This document shows, one piece after another, positions 1 to 7,272 of a DNA stretch of 14,050 nucleotides (positions are counted from its first letter, which is position 1; the number at the start of each line of letters is the position of its first letter). The stretch is from assembly GCA_028288775.1 (NCBI GenBank), contig JAQGHP010000786.1, positions 1 to 14,050 on the forward strand, given 5' to 3'. The notes beneath the pieces are model-generated. The model worked only from the letters and a program-made list of their open reading frames with translations. It ran no database searches and was not told the origin of the DNA. This stretch comes from Phycisphaerales bacterium (GTDB taxonomy: Bacteria; Planctomycetota; Phycisphaerae; Tepidisphaerales; Tepidisphaeraceae). The position numbers and the translations under genes were made by a program.

Positions 1-1101
1 ATGCCGATCGAGCATGCCGGTGGTCATGTAGAGGACCGCGTCCATCGCGTAGGTGTACGCGGCCATCCGCGCGATCTTCGCCTGCACCAGTTCAAAATCG
101 GCCAGCGGCCGCTGGAACTGGTAGCGCGTCTGCGCCCACTTGGTGGCCTGCGCGAAGGCCCGACCCGCGCCGCCCAGCATCCCAGCGGACAGCGTGCAGC
201 GGCCGTAATTGAGGCACGAGAGCGCGACGTGCAGGCCCTTGCCTTCCTGATAAAGAAGATGCTCGCGCGGAACCTTCACGTTGTTGAACCGCACGCGGGC
301 CTGCCACGTTCCGCGGATGCCACACTTGCTGCGGTTTTTCTCGAAGATATCAATGCCCGGCATGTCGGGGGTGCAGATCAGGGCCGTGACTTTTTCAACC
401 GTCTTACCGGTCTTGGGGTCCGTGAGCTTCTGCTTGGCCATCACGGTGAACAGGCCCGAGAGCGCACCGGACGTGGACCACTTTTTCTCACCATTAAGGA
501 CGTAGTAATTTCCGTCGGCGGAGAGTTCGCAGCGCGTCTCCTGTCCGCCGGCATCGCAGCCGACGTTGGGCTCGGAGAGGCAGAACGCCGAGAGCCAATC
601 CTTCGCCAGGTGCGGCAGCCACCTGCGGCGCTGCTCCTCGGTCCCAAACAGCATGATCGCCTTGCAGCCGATCGACTGATGCGCGGAGACCAATACCGCG
701 GTCGATCCGCACGAGCGGCCGATGCGCTCGAGCACGCGGTTGTAGCTGGTGATGCCCAGGCCGCCGCCGCCGAAGGCGGTGGGGATGGTCATCCCCAGCA
801 CGCCCAGCGCGAACAGCCGATCGATCACCCACCGCGGGATTTCCTGTTCCTGGTCGATTTGAACGGCGGGATGTTCGGTGTCGAGATAATGGCCCAGGGC
901 GTCGAGCAACGCGTCGCAACGGGCGGTTTCTTCCGCCGAGGTATGTGGGTAGGGGAAGACGAGATCTTCGCGAACATTCCCCCAGAAGAGATTCTTTACG
1001 AACCCCATGGTGGAAGGCTCGGGACCGAGCAATGCCTCGGCGTCCTCGATGAGCTTGCGGTCCTTTGCGTCTACGCCTTTTAGCGTTTTGAGGTCAGCCA
1101 T
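1..1101 (-). CDS. Acyl-CoA dehydrogenase, VLCAD/ACAD9-like (N-terminal 367 residues, cut by the window edge)
   Basis: This is a FAD-dependent enzyme that introduces the alpha-beta double bond into acyl-CoA thioesters in beta-oxidation or branched-chain catabolism. The reverse strand is open from the ATG at 1101 to position 1. Visible family blocks are the flavin/substrate loop FCLSEPNVGCDAGG (about residues 173-186), LNGEKKWSTSG (202-212), GIRGTWQARVRFNNVKVP (261-278) and RYQFQRPLADFELVQAKIA (326-344). The extended N-terminus (FVKNLFWGNVREDLVFPYP, about 34-52) resembles the very-long-chain/ACAD9 subgroup. In that subgroup the catalytic glutamate lies further C-terminal, outside the window, so activity cannot be judged. 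I chose the ATG at 1101 because AGAGGG lies nine bases upstream; the in-frame ATG at 1110 directly abuts that motif. The gene is divergent from the M20 gene. Substrate chain length is not determinable here. Confidence 0.93.
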   Translation of the reverse strand, partial: MADLKTLKGVDAKDRKLIEDAEALLGPEPSTMGFVKNLFWGNVREDLVFPYPHTSAEETARCDALLDALGHYLDTEHPAVQIDQEQEIPRWVIDRLFALGVLGMTIPTAFGGGGLGITSYNRVLERIGRSCGSTAVLVSAHQSIGCKAIMLFGTEEQRRRWLPHLAKDWLSAFCLSEPNVGCDAGGQETRCELSADGNYYVLNGEKKWSTSGALSGLFTVMAKQKLTDPKTGKTVEKVTALICTPDMPGIDIFEKNRSKCGIRGTWQARVRFNNVKVPREHLLYQEGKGLHVALSCLNYGRCTLSAGMLGGAGRAFAQATKWAQTRYQFQRPLADFELVQAKIARMAAYTYAMDAVLYMTTGMLDRH

Positions 1102-1133
1102 ATGGTGCATCCCTCTCGTTAAGCTCGCATTGG

Positions 1134-1139
1134 ATTGTA
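1134..1139 (-). promoter_or_regulatory. Possible -10 box for the acyl-CoA dehydrogenase gene
   Basis: TACAAT on the minus strand lies 32 bases upstream of the ATG at 1101, in a GC-rich gap. No convincing -35 hexamer is seen at the usual distance. The call rests on the box itself, its position, and the same hexamer occurring before two other genes in this window. Confidence 0.3.
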
Positions 1140-1310
1140 GCACGGCGAAGCCGCCGGGGTCGCGTTTCATGCGGTTCGCCGATACCCGCGTACCGCCTGT
1201 ATCGGTTGCACAACGCGTGCCGAAGAGCCCGGTGGGAGTCCGACTCACGCCGATGCTTTTCCTATCGGACCACGGCCCAGCGCGCTGCGGCCAAACGCAC
1301 ATCGGCGGCG

Positions 1311-1316
1311 TACAAT
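1311..1316 (+). promoter_or_regulatory. Possible -10 box for the M20/ast cluster
   Basis: TACAAT lies 50 bases upstream of the M20 start codon. It shares the extended form TACAATCC with the divergent box at 1134-1139. No clear -35 element is visible. The 265-base divergent gap (1102-1366) otherwise shows no operator-like dyad that I can support. Confidence 0.3.
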
Positions 1317-1366
1317 CCGATACTAATGGAGGGAGCGGCGGCTATCTCGTTCGGAGCATTTCCTGC

Positions 1367-2629
1367 ATGGCCGGGTACACCCCCATTCTGGACTGGATCG
1401 ACTCGCAAGCCCCGCGCATGCGCCGGCTCGTGCGCGAATGGTCCGACGTTAATTCCGGAAGCCATAACGTCGCGGGCCTCGCGACGATGTTGCATCGCCT
1501 CCGCAGTGCGTGGGAGCCGCTGGGCGGCGACATCACGGAACTGTCCTTACCCGATGAAGAGACGATCGATTCCGTCGGCAAAATCGTAAACACGCCGCTC
1601 GGGAAAGCTTTGCAGATCCGCAAACGGCCCGATGCGCCGCTGCGCGCGTTTCTCTGCATTCACATGGATACGGTCTACCCGGCAGATTCGGCCTTTCAGC
1701 GCTGCGAATTGCTCGACGACAACACACTCCGCGGCCCAGGGGTGGCCGACGCCAAGGGCGGGCTGGCCGTCATGCTGCTGGCGGTCGAGGCCCTGGAGCG
1801 CAGCCCGTGGGCGCGAAGCATCGGCTGGGAAGTGCTCATCAATCCGGATGAAGAGCTCGGCTCGCCCGGGTCTGCGCCGCTGTTTGACGAGGCCGCCCGC
1901 CGGAACCATCTTGGGCTACTCTTCGAGCCTGCCATGGGCGAGGGCGATCTCGTCAGCGAACGGGGCGGCTCCGGCTCCTTCGAGCTCATCGTCCACGGCC
2001 GCTCCGCCCACGCAGGGCGCGACCCCAAGGCCGGCCGCAACGCAATCAACGCGATGGCGGAAATGATCGGCGAGCTAAACCTTCTGGAATTGAACGGGAC
2101 GACGCCCGACGGCGTAACGATCAACGTCGGAAAGGTGGAAGGGGGAGGGCCGGTGAACGTGGTGCCGGATTTGGCGATCTGCCGATTCAACGTGCGAGTC
2201 AAGACGCCACAAGACCAGAGCGCCGCCGGGGAGGGAATCCTGAATTTCTTCCGAAACAACGAGCGGAAACGCGACGGCATCCGCCTCGAAATGCACGGCG
2301 GCTTCCACCGCCCACCCAAGCCGCTGGACCCGCAAACCGCCAGACTGCTCGACCACACCGTGGCATGTGGAAAGGAATTGGGCCTGAGCCTCGGCCACAG
2401 AAGGAGCGGCGGCGTCTCCGACGGCAACCAACTCGCCGCCGCCGGCCTCCCCAACCTCGACAGCCTCGGCCCCCGGGGCGGCAAAATCCACAGCCCCGAA
2501 GAATACGTGCTGCTGGACAGCCTCCCCGAACGCGCCAAGCTCACGGCGTTGCTCTTGATGGAACTCGCTTCGGGGGAAATTAAATGGCCAAAGTCCATCC
2601 ACGAAGGGCACGAAGGGGGACTCGAATGA
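1367..2629 (+). CDS. M20 family metallohydrolase, carboxypeptidase G2-like; candidate succinylglutamate desuccinylase
   Basis: This 420-residue di-zinc amidohydrolase has every expected M20 ligand: H99 and D101 (HMDTVYP), D128 (GVADAKGG), catalytic E162 and ligand E163 (NPDEELGS), E187 (FEP) and H375 (GGKIHSPEEY). The dimerisation domain spans about 198-310 and includes GRSAHAGRDPKAGRNA. The spacing and the end block SGGVSDGNQLAAAGLPNLDSL resemble carboxypeptidase G2 enzymes, which release glutamate from N-acylglutamates. The gene is first in a same-strand row with astA, astD and astB, while the normal AstE (family M14) is missing, so I infer a role in hydrolysing N-succinylglutamate. Other N-acyl amino acid substrates remain possible. 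The ATG at 1367 begins the conserved region and has GGAG ten bases upstream; upstream in-frame sequence looks non-coding. The last nine residues (HEGHEGGLE) and the stop are encoded by a repeat element. Confidence 0.9.
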   Translation: MAGYTPILDWIDSQAPRMRRLVREWSDVNSGSHNVAGLATMLHRLRSAWEPLGGDITELSLPDEETIDSVGKIVNTPLGKALQIRKRPDAPLRAFLCIHMDTVYPADSAFQRCELLDDNTLRGPGVADAKGGLAVMLLAVEALERSPWARSIGWEVLINPDEELGSPGSAPLFDEAARRNHLGLLFEPAMGEGDLVSERGGSGSFELIVHGRSAHAGRDPKAGRNAINAMAEMIGELNLLELNGTTPDGVTINVGKVEGGGPVNVVPDLAICRFNVRVKTPQDQSAAGEGILNFFRNNERKRDGIRLEMHGGFHRPPKPLDPQTARLLDHTVACGKELGLSLGHRRSGGVSDGNQLAAAGLPNLDSLGPRGGKIHSPEEYVLLDSLPERAKLTALLLMELASGEIKWPKSIHEGHEGGLE

Positions 2630-2828
2630 ACACGAAGGGAATTAATCCGAATTCCGAAAACCGAATGAAATCCGAAGGATGAATTCCGCAACGGAGGTAC
2701 GTCGTTCGGCCGCCCCCAATCGGATTTTGGATTTGGGATTTAATTCGGATTTCGGGGATTCGGAATTCGGGTTTAATCTCTTCGCATTCCTTCGTGTTCA
2801 TTCGTGTCCCCCTTCGTGCCCTTCGTGG
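2599..2828. repeat. Long palindromic element 1, between the M20 gene and astA
   Basis: The outer arms 2599-2636 and 2791-2828 are inverted copies matching at 37 of 38 positions. They are built from a seven-base unit, CACGAAG and variants. Inside are further AT-richer, partly complementary tracts built from CCGAATT/GGATTT-like units, and a GC-rich centre. The left arm overlaps the M20 stop codon. The right arm ends eight bases before the astA ribosome site. It encodes no transposase. I read it as a non-coding intergenic repeat able to form a long RNA hairpin; whether it is mobile is inferred. Confidence 0.85.
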
Positions 2829-2835
2829 ACCTCTT

Positions 2836-2842
2836 AAGAAGG
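2836..2842 (+). promoter_or_regulatory. Ribosome binding site that fixes the astA start
   Basis: AAGAAGG lies five bases before the ATG at 2848. It selects this start over the in-frame ATG at 2794, which lies inside the palindromic repeat. Confidence 0.75.
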
Positions 2843-2847
2843 TAGTG

Positions 2848-3894
2848 ATGTTCGTCATCCGCCCCGTTTCGCTCGACGATCTCGACCAGCTCTACGAGCT
2901 GGCCACGTCGGCGGGGTACGGACTGACTTCGCTGCCGCGGGACCGGGAACTGCTGCACGCGAAGATCACCGAGTCGCAAGAGAGCTTCGCCCGCATCGGG
3001 CAGAAGCCGCGGGGGGAGAGCTACCTGTTCGTGCTCGAAGACCTGAAAACCGGCCGGGCCGTTGGCACCACCGGCGCGGTCGCGAAGGTTGGCGGGTACG
3101 AGCCGTTCTACGCGTACAAGGTCGAGACCGCCGTCGCCGAGTCCGACGTGCTCAACGTGCGGAAGGAAGTGCGCTTTCTCAAGCTCGTGCAGGACCACAA
3201 CGGCCCGTGCGAGGTCGGCTGCCTGTTCCTCTCGCCCGCCTGCCGCAAGGACGGCAACGGCCGCCTGCTCTCGCTCGTCCGCTTCCTTTTCATGGCCGAG
3301 TACCCGAAGCGATTCGACCCGATCGTCATCGCCGAGCTTCGCGGCGTCATCGACGACGTGGGCCATTCCCCGTTCTGGGATGCGCTCGGCCGGCATTTCT
3401 TCGACATCGACTACCCCAACGCCGACTACCTGAGCGTGGTGAACAAGAAGTTCATCGCCGACCTGATGCCCACGCACCCGATCTACATCCCGCTGCTCCC
3501 GCCCGAGGCCCGCGACGTGATCGGCAAGGTACATGAGCAGAGCAAGGCGGCGATGGAGATCTTGCGGGAAGAGGGCTTCATCGACTGCGGCATGGTCGAT
3601 ATCTTCGACGCCGGGCCGATTGTGCGGTGCAAGCGCGATGCGATCCGCACGGTGCGCGAGAGCCGGAAAATGCCGGTGGAGGATATCGTTGAGGAATTGC
3701 CGGCGTCGGAGCCGTACCTGATCGCCTCGCCCTGCAAGGAATTCCGCGCGTGCAAGGGGCCGGTACAGATCACCGAGATCGGCGTGTGCCTGACGAGCCG
3801 CACGGCCCTGGCGCTGCACGTGAAAGTCGGAGATTCCGTGCGATTCGCGGCGCTTAAGCCCGCACCGCGCGAGGGGGAGGGGAAGCAGACATGA
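2848..3894 (+). CDS. astA: Arginine N-succinyltransferase
   Basis: AstA transfers succinyl from succinyl-CoA to the alpha-amino group of arginine, the first step of the ammonia-producing arginine succinyltransferase (AST) pathway, in the cytoplasm. The 348-residue length is normal. Diagnostic blocks are MFVIRPVSLDDLDQLYELA (1-19), ELRGVIDDVGHSPFWDALG (163-181), FFDIDYPNADYL (184-195) and KFIADLMPTHPIYIPLLP (201-218), with GFIDCGMVDIFDAGP (243-257) and the C-terminal barrel after about 285. It is a single chain rather than the paired AruF/AruG arrangement of Pseudomonas. The start is set by AAGAAGG. Its stop overlaps the astD start as ATGA (3891-3894), which suggests translational coupling. 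A palindromic repeat fills the 218 bases between the M20 gene and this gene, so its expression could be partly uncoupled from M20. Confidence 0.97.
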   Translation: MFVIRPVSLDDLDQLYELATSAGYGLTSLPRDRELLHAKITESQESFARIGQKPRGESYLFVLEDLKTGRAVGTTGAVAKVGGYEPFYAYKVETAVAESDVLNVRKEVRFLKLVQDHNGPCEVGCLFLSPACRKDGNGRLLSLVRFLFMAEYPKRFDPIVIAELRGVIDDVGHSPFWDALGRHFFDIDYPNADYLSVVNKKFIADLMPTHPIYIPLLPPEARDVIGKVHEQSKAAMEILREEGFIDCGMVDIFDAGPIVRCKRDAIRTVRESRKMPVEDIVEELPASEPYLIASPCKEFRACKGPVQITEIGVCLTSRTALALHVKVGDSVRFAALKPAPREGEGKQT

Positions 3895-5363
3895 CGCCGC
3901 CTACGCCGCACCAGCATGTTCTCAACCGCCCGACGACGGGCGGCGGTCCGGAGTTCAACACGACGGACCCAGCAACCGGGAGAGTGTTGCATCGAGTGGC
4001 GGCCTCGAACGAGGAGGATGTGAACGCCGCCGTCAGTGCGGCACGGACCGCGCTGGAAACGTGGTCCGATTCGCCCGTCAATTTTCGGATCGAATTGCTC
4101 ACCCGCTATGCGGACCGTATCCGGGAGTCGAAGGGTGAACTCGCCGCGGCCATTTCCGGCGAAACCGGAAAGCCCAGGTGGGAGGCCGAAAGCGAAGTCG
4201 ACGCGATGGTGGCGAAGATCGCCATTTCCGTCGAAGCGTTTCACGAGCGCCGGCATTCATCGCAGCGCGAACAGGCCGGCGCGATCGCGGCCACGCGTTA
4301 CAAGCCCCTTGGCGTGATGGCCGTCTTCGGCCCGTTCAACATGCCCGGCCATTTGCCCAACGGGCACATCGTCCCGGCGCTGCTGGCGGGGAATACTGTT
4401 GTTTTCAAGCCCAGCGAGTTCACTCCCGCCGTCGGTTCGCTCATGGGCGATTACCTCATGCAAGCCGGGTTTCCGGGCGGAACGGTGAGCGTTTTGCAGG
4501 GCGGGCGCGAGGTCGGGGCAATGCTCGCGCGGCATCGGGACGTGGACGGAATCCTCTTCACCGGCAGCGTGGCGGCAGGACTGGCCCTCAGCCATTTGTC
4601 GGTCGATCAGCCCGGGAAAATCCTCGCGCTGGAAATGGGCGGCAATAATCCACTCGTCGTGTGGAACGCAAAGGATCTCGACGCCGCGGCGTACTTGACC
4701 ATCCAATCCGCCTTCATCACCTCGGGCCAGCGGTGCAGTTGTGCACGCCGATTGATTGTACCCGACGACGCGACAGGGCGGGCGTTCGTGGATCGCCTGG
4801 CCGCCGTGATGAAAAGAATTGAGGTTGGCCCGCATACGCAAAGGCCGGAGCCGTTCATGGGCCCGGTGATTTCCGATGCCTCTGCCGCGAGTTTGCTCGC
4901 GGGACAGATCGAGCTTTTCAAGCGCGGCGGGCGGACTCTGGTTGAAATGAAATCCCTCGGCGAGCGCCCTTCGCTGCTCCATCCCGGCCTGATCGACGTG
5001 ACCGATATAGCCGACCGCCCCGACACCGAAATCTTCGGCCCGCTCCTCCAACTCATACGCGTCCGTGATTTCGATGCGGCAATCTCCGAGGCCAATCGCA
5101 CCGCATATGGCCTTGCCGCGGGCCTCTTCAGCGATGACCCCGCGCTCTGGGAACGCTTCTACCGAAAGGTCCGCGCCGGCGTCGTCTACTGGAACCGCCA
5201 GACGACAGGCGGCAGCAGCCACCTCCCCTTCGGCGGCGTCGGCCTCAGCGGAAACCATCGCCCCAGCGGCTACTTCGCGGCCGACTATTGCTCGTACCCG
5301 GTGGCATCGATGGAGGTGCCCACGCTCGCAATGCCGACACAGAAGACTCCGGGGATCGGATGA
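3891..5363 (+). CDS. astD: N-succinylglutamate 5-semialdehyde dehydrogenase
   Basis: AstD is an NAD(P)-dependent aldehyde dehydrogenase that converts succinylglutamate semialdehyde to succinylglutamate in the AST pathway. All catalytic features are visible in this 490-residue protein: oxyanion asparagine N150 in FGPFNMPGHLPNGHIVPALL, cofactor-binding VFKPSEFTP (171-179) and FTGSVAAG (223-230), general base E248 in LEMGGNNPLVV, and nucleophile C282 in SGQRCSCARR. PFNMPGHLPNGH and the GQRCSCARR form are typical of AstD among aldehyde dehydrogenases. It starts at the ATG overlapping the astA stop by four bases, so the two are almost certainly co-translated. A palindromic repeat separates it from astB. 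The recognised substrate is well supported by both motifs and neighbours. Confidence 0.97.
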   Translation: MTPPTPHQHVLNRPTTGGGPEFNTTDPATGRVLHRVAASNEEDVNAAVSAARTALETWSDSPVNFRIELLTRYADRIRESKGELAAAISGETGKPRWEAESEVDAMVAKIAISVEAFHERRHSSQREQAGAIAATRYKPLGVMAVFGPFNMPGHLPNGHIVPALLAGNTVVFKPSEFTPAVGSLMGDYLMQAGFPGGTVSVLQGGREVGAMLARHRDVDGILFTGSVAAGLALSHLSVDQPGKILALEMGGNNPLVVWNAKDLDAAAYLTIQSAFITSGQRCSCARRLIVPDDATGRAFVDRLAAVMKRIEVGPHTQRPEPFMGPVISDASAASLLAGQIELFKRGGRTLVEMKSLGERPSLLHPGLIDVTDIADRPDTEIFGPLLQLIRVRDFDAAISEANRTAYGLAAGLFSDDPALWERFYRKVRAGVVYWNRQTTGGSSHLPFGGVGLSGNHRPSGYFAADYCSYPVASMEVPTLAMPTQKTPGIG

Positions 5364-5380
5364 TTAGAACATACGGAACA

Positions 5381-5509
5381 CTTTTCCCTCCTCCGATACT
5401 CCGGGGGAGGGCAAGGGTGGGGGTCTTCGGCCGAACGATAGCGATGCTCCTTCGCGAGGAGGAAGCCCCCACCTCAATCCTCCCCCGGAGTACCGGAGGA
5501 GGAGGAAAG
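5381..5509. repeat. Palindromic element 2, between astD and astB
   Basis: The left arm (about 5381-5423; CCTCCTCCGATACTCC then GGGGGAGGG...GGTGGGGG) is complementary, with a few mismatches, to the right arm (about 5466-5509; GCCCCCACCTC...TCCTCCCCCGGAG, then TACCGGAGGAGGAGG). The loop is about 40 bases. It begins 18 bases after the astD stop, and its purine-rich right end runs into the presumed astB ribosome site. No open frame of note is inside. I read it as a non-coding hairpin repeat within the operon. Confidence 0.8.
5403..5423 (+). other. Potential G-quadruplex motif in the astD-astB gap
   Basis: Four G runs of 5, 3, 3 and 5 are separated by loops of 1, 3 and 1 bases (GGGGGAGGGCAAGGGTGGGG, plus one more G). 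This is a compact canonical quadruplex pattern on the sense strand, inside the left arm of palindromic element 2. Folding would compete with the hairpin. It is seen as a pattern only; function is unknown. Confidence 0.5.
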
Positions 5510-5510
5510 A
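5501..5510 (+). promoter_or_regulatory. astB: Presumed astB ribosome binding region, overlapping a hairpin arm
   Basis: GGAGGAAAGA is the only strong purine tract before the astB ATG. Its core lies 14 or more bases from the start, which is longer than usual. It is the distal end of the right arm of palindromic element 2, so base pairing with 5381-5390 could hide it from ribosomes. Confidence 0.45.
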
Positions 5511-5523
5511 CCAGAATCACTCA

Positions 5524-6879
5524 ATGGCCGCATTCGAAATCAACTTCGATGGCCTAATCGGCCCGACGCACAATTACGCGGGGCTCTCGTACGGCAATCT
5601 GGCCTCGCGCGCGCATCGGCTTTCAGTTTCCAATCCCCGGCAGGCGGCTTTGCAGGGGCTGGCGAAGATGAAGTTCATGGCGGATTTGGGCTTGCGGCAG
5701 GCGGTACTGCCGCCGCAGGAGCGGCCGGATTTGCTCGCAATCCGACGGCTCGGGTTTTCGGGGACGGACGCGCGGGTAGTGGAACAGGCCCGGAGCGACG
5801 CGCCGGCGCTGCTGGCGTCGTGCTACAGCGCGTCGTCGATGTGGGCCGCGAACGCGGCGACGGTTTCCCCGAGCGCCGACACCGCCGACGGGCGCGTGCA
5901 TTTCACGCCAGCGAACCTCATCAACCAGTTTCACCGTTCGCTGGAGCCCGCGGCGACGGGCCGGATTTTGAAGGCCATTTTCCCAAACGAAAAGCACTTC
6001 GCCCATCATCCGCCCCTGCCCGCAAGCCTGCACTTCGGCGACGAGGGCGCTGCCAACCACACGCGGCTCTGCCGGGAAACGGGCGGGCCGGGAATCGAGT
6101 TGTTCGTGTACGGGCGCGACAGCTTCGAGCCTGATGCGCCCGGGCCGCGACGCTACCCCGCACGCCAGATGCGCGCGGCTTCAGAGGCCGTAGCCCGGCT
6201 CCATCACCTCGACCGGGCACGCACCTTTTTCCTCCGGCAGAATCCCGCGGCCATCGACGCGGGCGCGTTTCATAACGACGTGGTCGCGGTGGGCAATGGG
6301 AATGTGCTGCTCTACCACGCCATGGCATTCGCAGAAGGGGACCCGGCCCTCGGCGCGGCGCGTGATGCATTGCGCGGCCTTGGAGTCGAGCCGGTTTTTC
6401 TCCAAGTGCCGGAGGCGGAGGTTCCGCTGGCGGACGCGGTGGGGTCGTACCTGTTCAACAGCCAGTTGGTGACGCTGCCGGACGGAACGATGGCGATGGT
6501 CTGCCCGACAGAATGCCGGGAAAATGCGAGCAGCCGGGCGTTCTTGGAAAGGTTGGTTGAGTCGGAAACCCCGATCCGATCCGTGCATTACGTTGACGTC
6601 CGCCACAGCATGCACAACGGCGGCGGGCCCGCGTGTCTGCGGCTAAGGGTCGCGCTGACCGAGCCCGAGCTCACTGCCGCTGCTTCGGGGGTATTTCTCA
6701 CGGACGCGCTATATGCTGCGCTCGTTGCGTGGGTCACGCGTCACTATCGCGACCATCTCCACGCGGACGACCTGGCCGATCCGCGACTCATCGAGGAAGG
6801 CCGCGCGGCGCTGGACGAACTCATGCGGTTACTGGGGACGGGATCGATATATCCATTTCAATGCGCCGGCACGATCTGA
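5524..6879 (+). CDS. astB: N-succinylarginine dihydrolase
   Basis: AstB hydrolyses N-succinylarginine to N-succinylornithine, two ammonia and CO2. It belongs to the amidinotransferase fold superfamily. The 451-residue length is normal. The start NFDGLIGPTHNYAGLSYGN (7-25) is diagnostic. The catalytic triad known for E. coli AstB (E174, H248, C365) maps to E174 in HFGDEGAANHT, H250 in AFHNDVVAVGNGN and C371 in SMHNGGGPACLRLRV. Other conserved blocks are FTPANLINQFHRSLEP (127-142) and LFNSQLVTLPDGTM (310-323). It is the last gene of the ast row, 160 bases after astD across a palindromic repeat, and is followed by a hairpin terminator about 70 bases beyond its stop. The ATG at 5524 directly precedes the conserved N-terminus. 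Its ribosome site is weakly placed within the repeat arm. Confidence 0.97.
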   Translation: MAAFEINFDGLIGPTHNYAGLSYGNLASRAHRLSVSNPRQAALQGLAKMKFMADLGLRQAVLPPQERPDLLAIRRLGFSGTDARVVEQARSDAPALLASCYSASSMWAANAATVSPSADTADGRVHFTPANLINQFHRSLEPAATGRILKAIFPNEKHFAHHPPLPASLHFGDEGAANHTRLCRETGGPGIELFVYGRDSFEPDAPGPRRYPARQMRAASEAVARLHHLDRARTFFLRQNPAAIDAGAFHNDVVAVGNGNVLLYHAMAFAEGDPALGAARDALRGLGVEPVFLQVPEAEVPLADAVGSYLFNSQLVTLPDGTMAMVCPTECRENASSRAFLERLVESETPIRSVHYVDVRHSMHNGGGPACLRLRVALTEPELTAAASGVFLTDALYAALVAWVTRHYRDHLHADDLADPRLIEEGRAALDELMRLLGTGSIYPFQCAGTI

Positions 6880-6947
6880 GCGCACGGATCCGAAAAGTTT
6901 ATTGCGTTTCGCGCTGCTAAAGCCCGCTCGACCTCTACCGTTTAGCC

Positions 6948-6970
6948 GCCCCGCTTGCGGGGCGTTTTGT
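6948..6970 (+). terminator. Rho-independent terminator after astB
   Basis: GCCCCGC and GCGGGGC form a seven-base-pair stem around TT (effectively a tighter stem with a four-base loop), followed by GTTTTGT. It lies 69 bases after the astB stop and closes the ast row. It also lies just beyond the 3' end of the possible small gene at 7001-7141 on the other strand, though that side has no T tract. Confidence 0.7.
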
Positions 6971-7000
6971 ATTGAAGAACGCGTCTGAAAAAATAACTGT

Positions 7001-7141
7001 TCACACGCCGGGCAAAGGCGGAGGGGGCGGGAAGGGGGGCTTGGGCTCCGGGTCGGGCATGGGATCGGGCATCGGATCGGGTTGCGGCTGGGGGATCGGT
7101 TCGGGGATCGGCACGGGCGGATCCTGCATGATGCTCCACAT
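7001..7141 (-). CDS. Possible small proline-rich protein (46 residues)
   Basis: A short reverse-strand frame starts at an ATG at 7141 with GGGAG five bases upstream and ends with TGA at 7001-7003. The product begins MWSIMQDPPVPIPEPI and continues with alternating proline-acid units (PDPMPDPMPDPEP), then PPFPPPPPLPGV. I do not recognise it. It might be a secreted or interaction tail-like peptide, but no function can be assigned. The same DNA read forward is a glycine-serine repeat frame, so the periodicity alone could create open frames by chance. In favour are the well-spaced ribosome site and the location in the 410-base gap (6880-7289), which holds only this, the ast terminator, and a GC-rich upstream stretch (7142-7289) in which I see nothing else but a possible -10 box. 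Confidence 0.35.
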   Translation of the reverse strand: MWSIMQDPPVPIPEPIPQPQPDPMPDPMPDPEPKPPFPPPPPLPGV

Positions 7142-7272
7142 GACGACTCCCGTAAAATCCTGCGCGGCGACGGCCCCGTAACACCGCGCCACGCGCCATA
7201 GACCCACTTATATCGCGGCCGGCCCGTGCGGCCCATGGCATATCCGCCGCTCGCGGGGCGGGTGGCGGACCA

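Noticed and set aside
1..1083. 360-residue forward frame
   Set aside because: It is the antisense shadow of the acyl-CoA dehydrogenase, whose reverse frame has clear family motifs.
1007..1366. N-terminal extension of the M20 frame by 120 codons
   Set aside because: It overlaps the divergent dehydrogenase start and promoter region and has no family-like sequence; the ATG at 1367 starts the recognisable protein.
1696..2691. 331-residue reverse frame over the M20 gene
   Set aside because: Shadow frame with Ser/Arg/Pro-biased sequence, antisense to a protein with a complete catalytic motif set.
2599..2828. Insertion sequence with terminal inverted repeats
   Set aside because: Only 230 bases with no transposase frame; no target duplication is recognisable at the ends.
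2794..2847. Upstream start for astA
   Set aside because: The 18 extra codons are encoded by repeat arm 1; AAGAAGG fixes the start at 2848.
2773..3819. 348-residue reverse frame over astA
   Set aside because: Shadow of astA; its start lies in the palindromic repeat and its residues are His/Arg/Asp-biased without family motifs.
6972..7181. Forward Gly/Ser repeat frame of 69 residues
   Set aside because: It begins inside the terminator tail, has no ribosome site, and its glycine periodicity mirrors the reverse-strand proline repeat.
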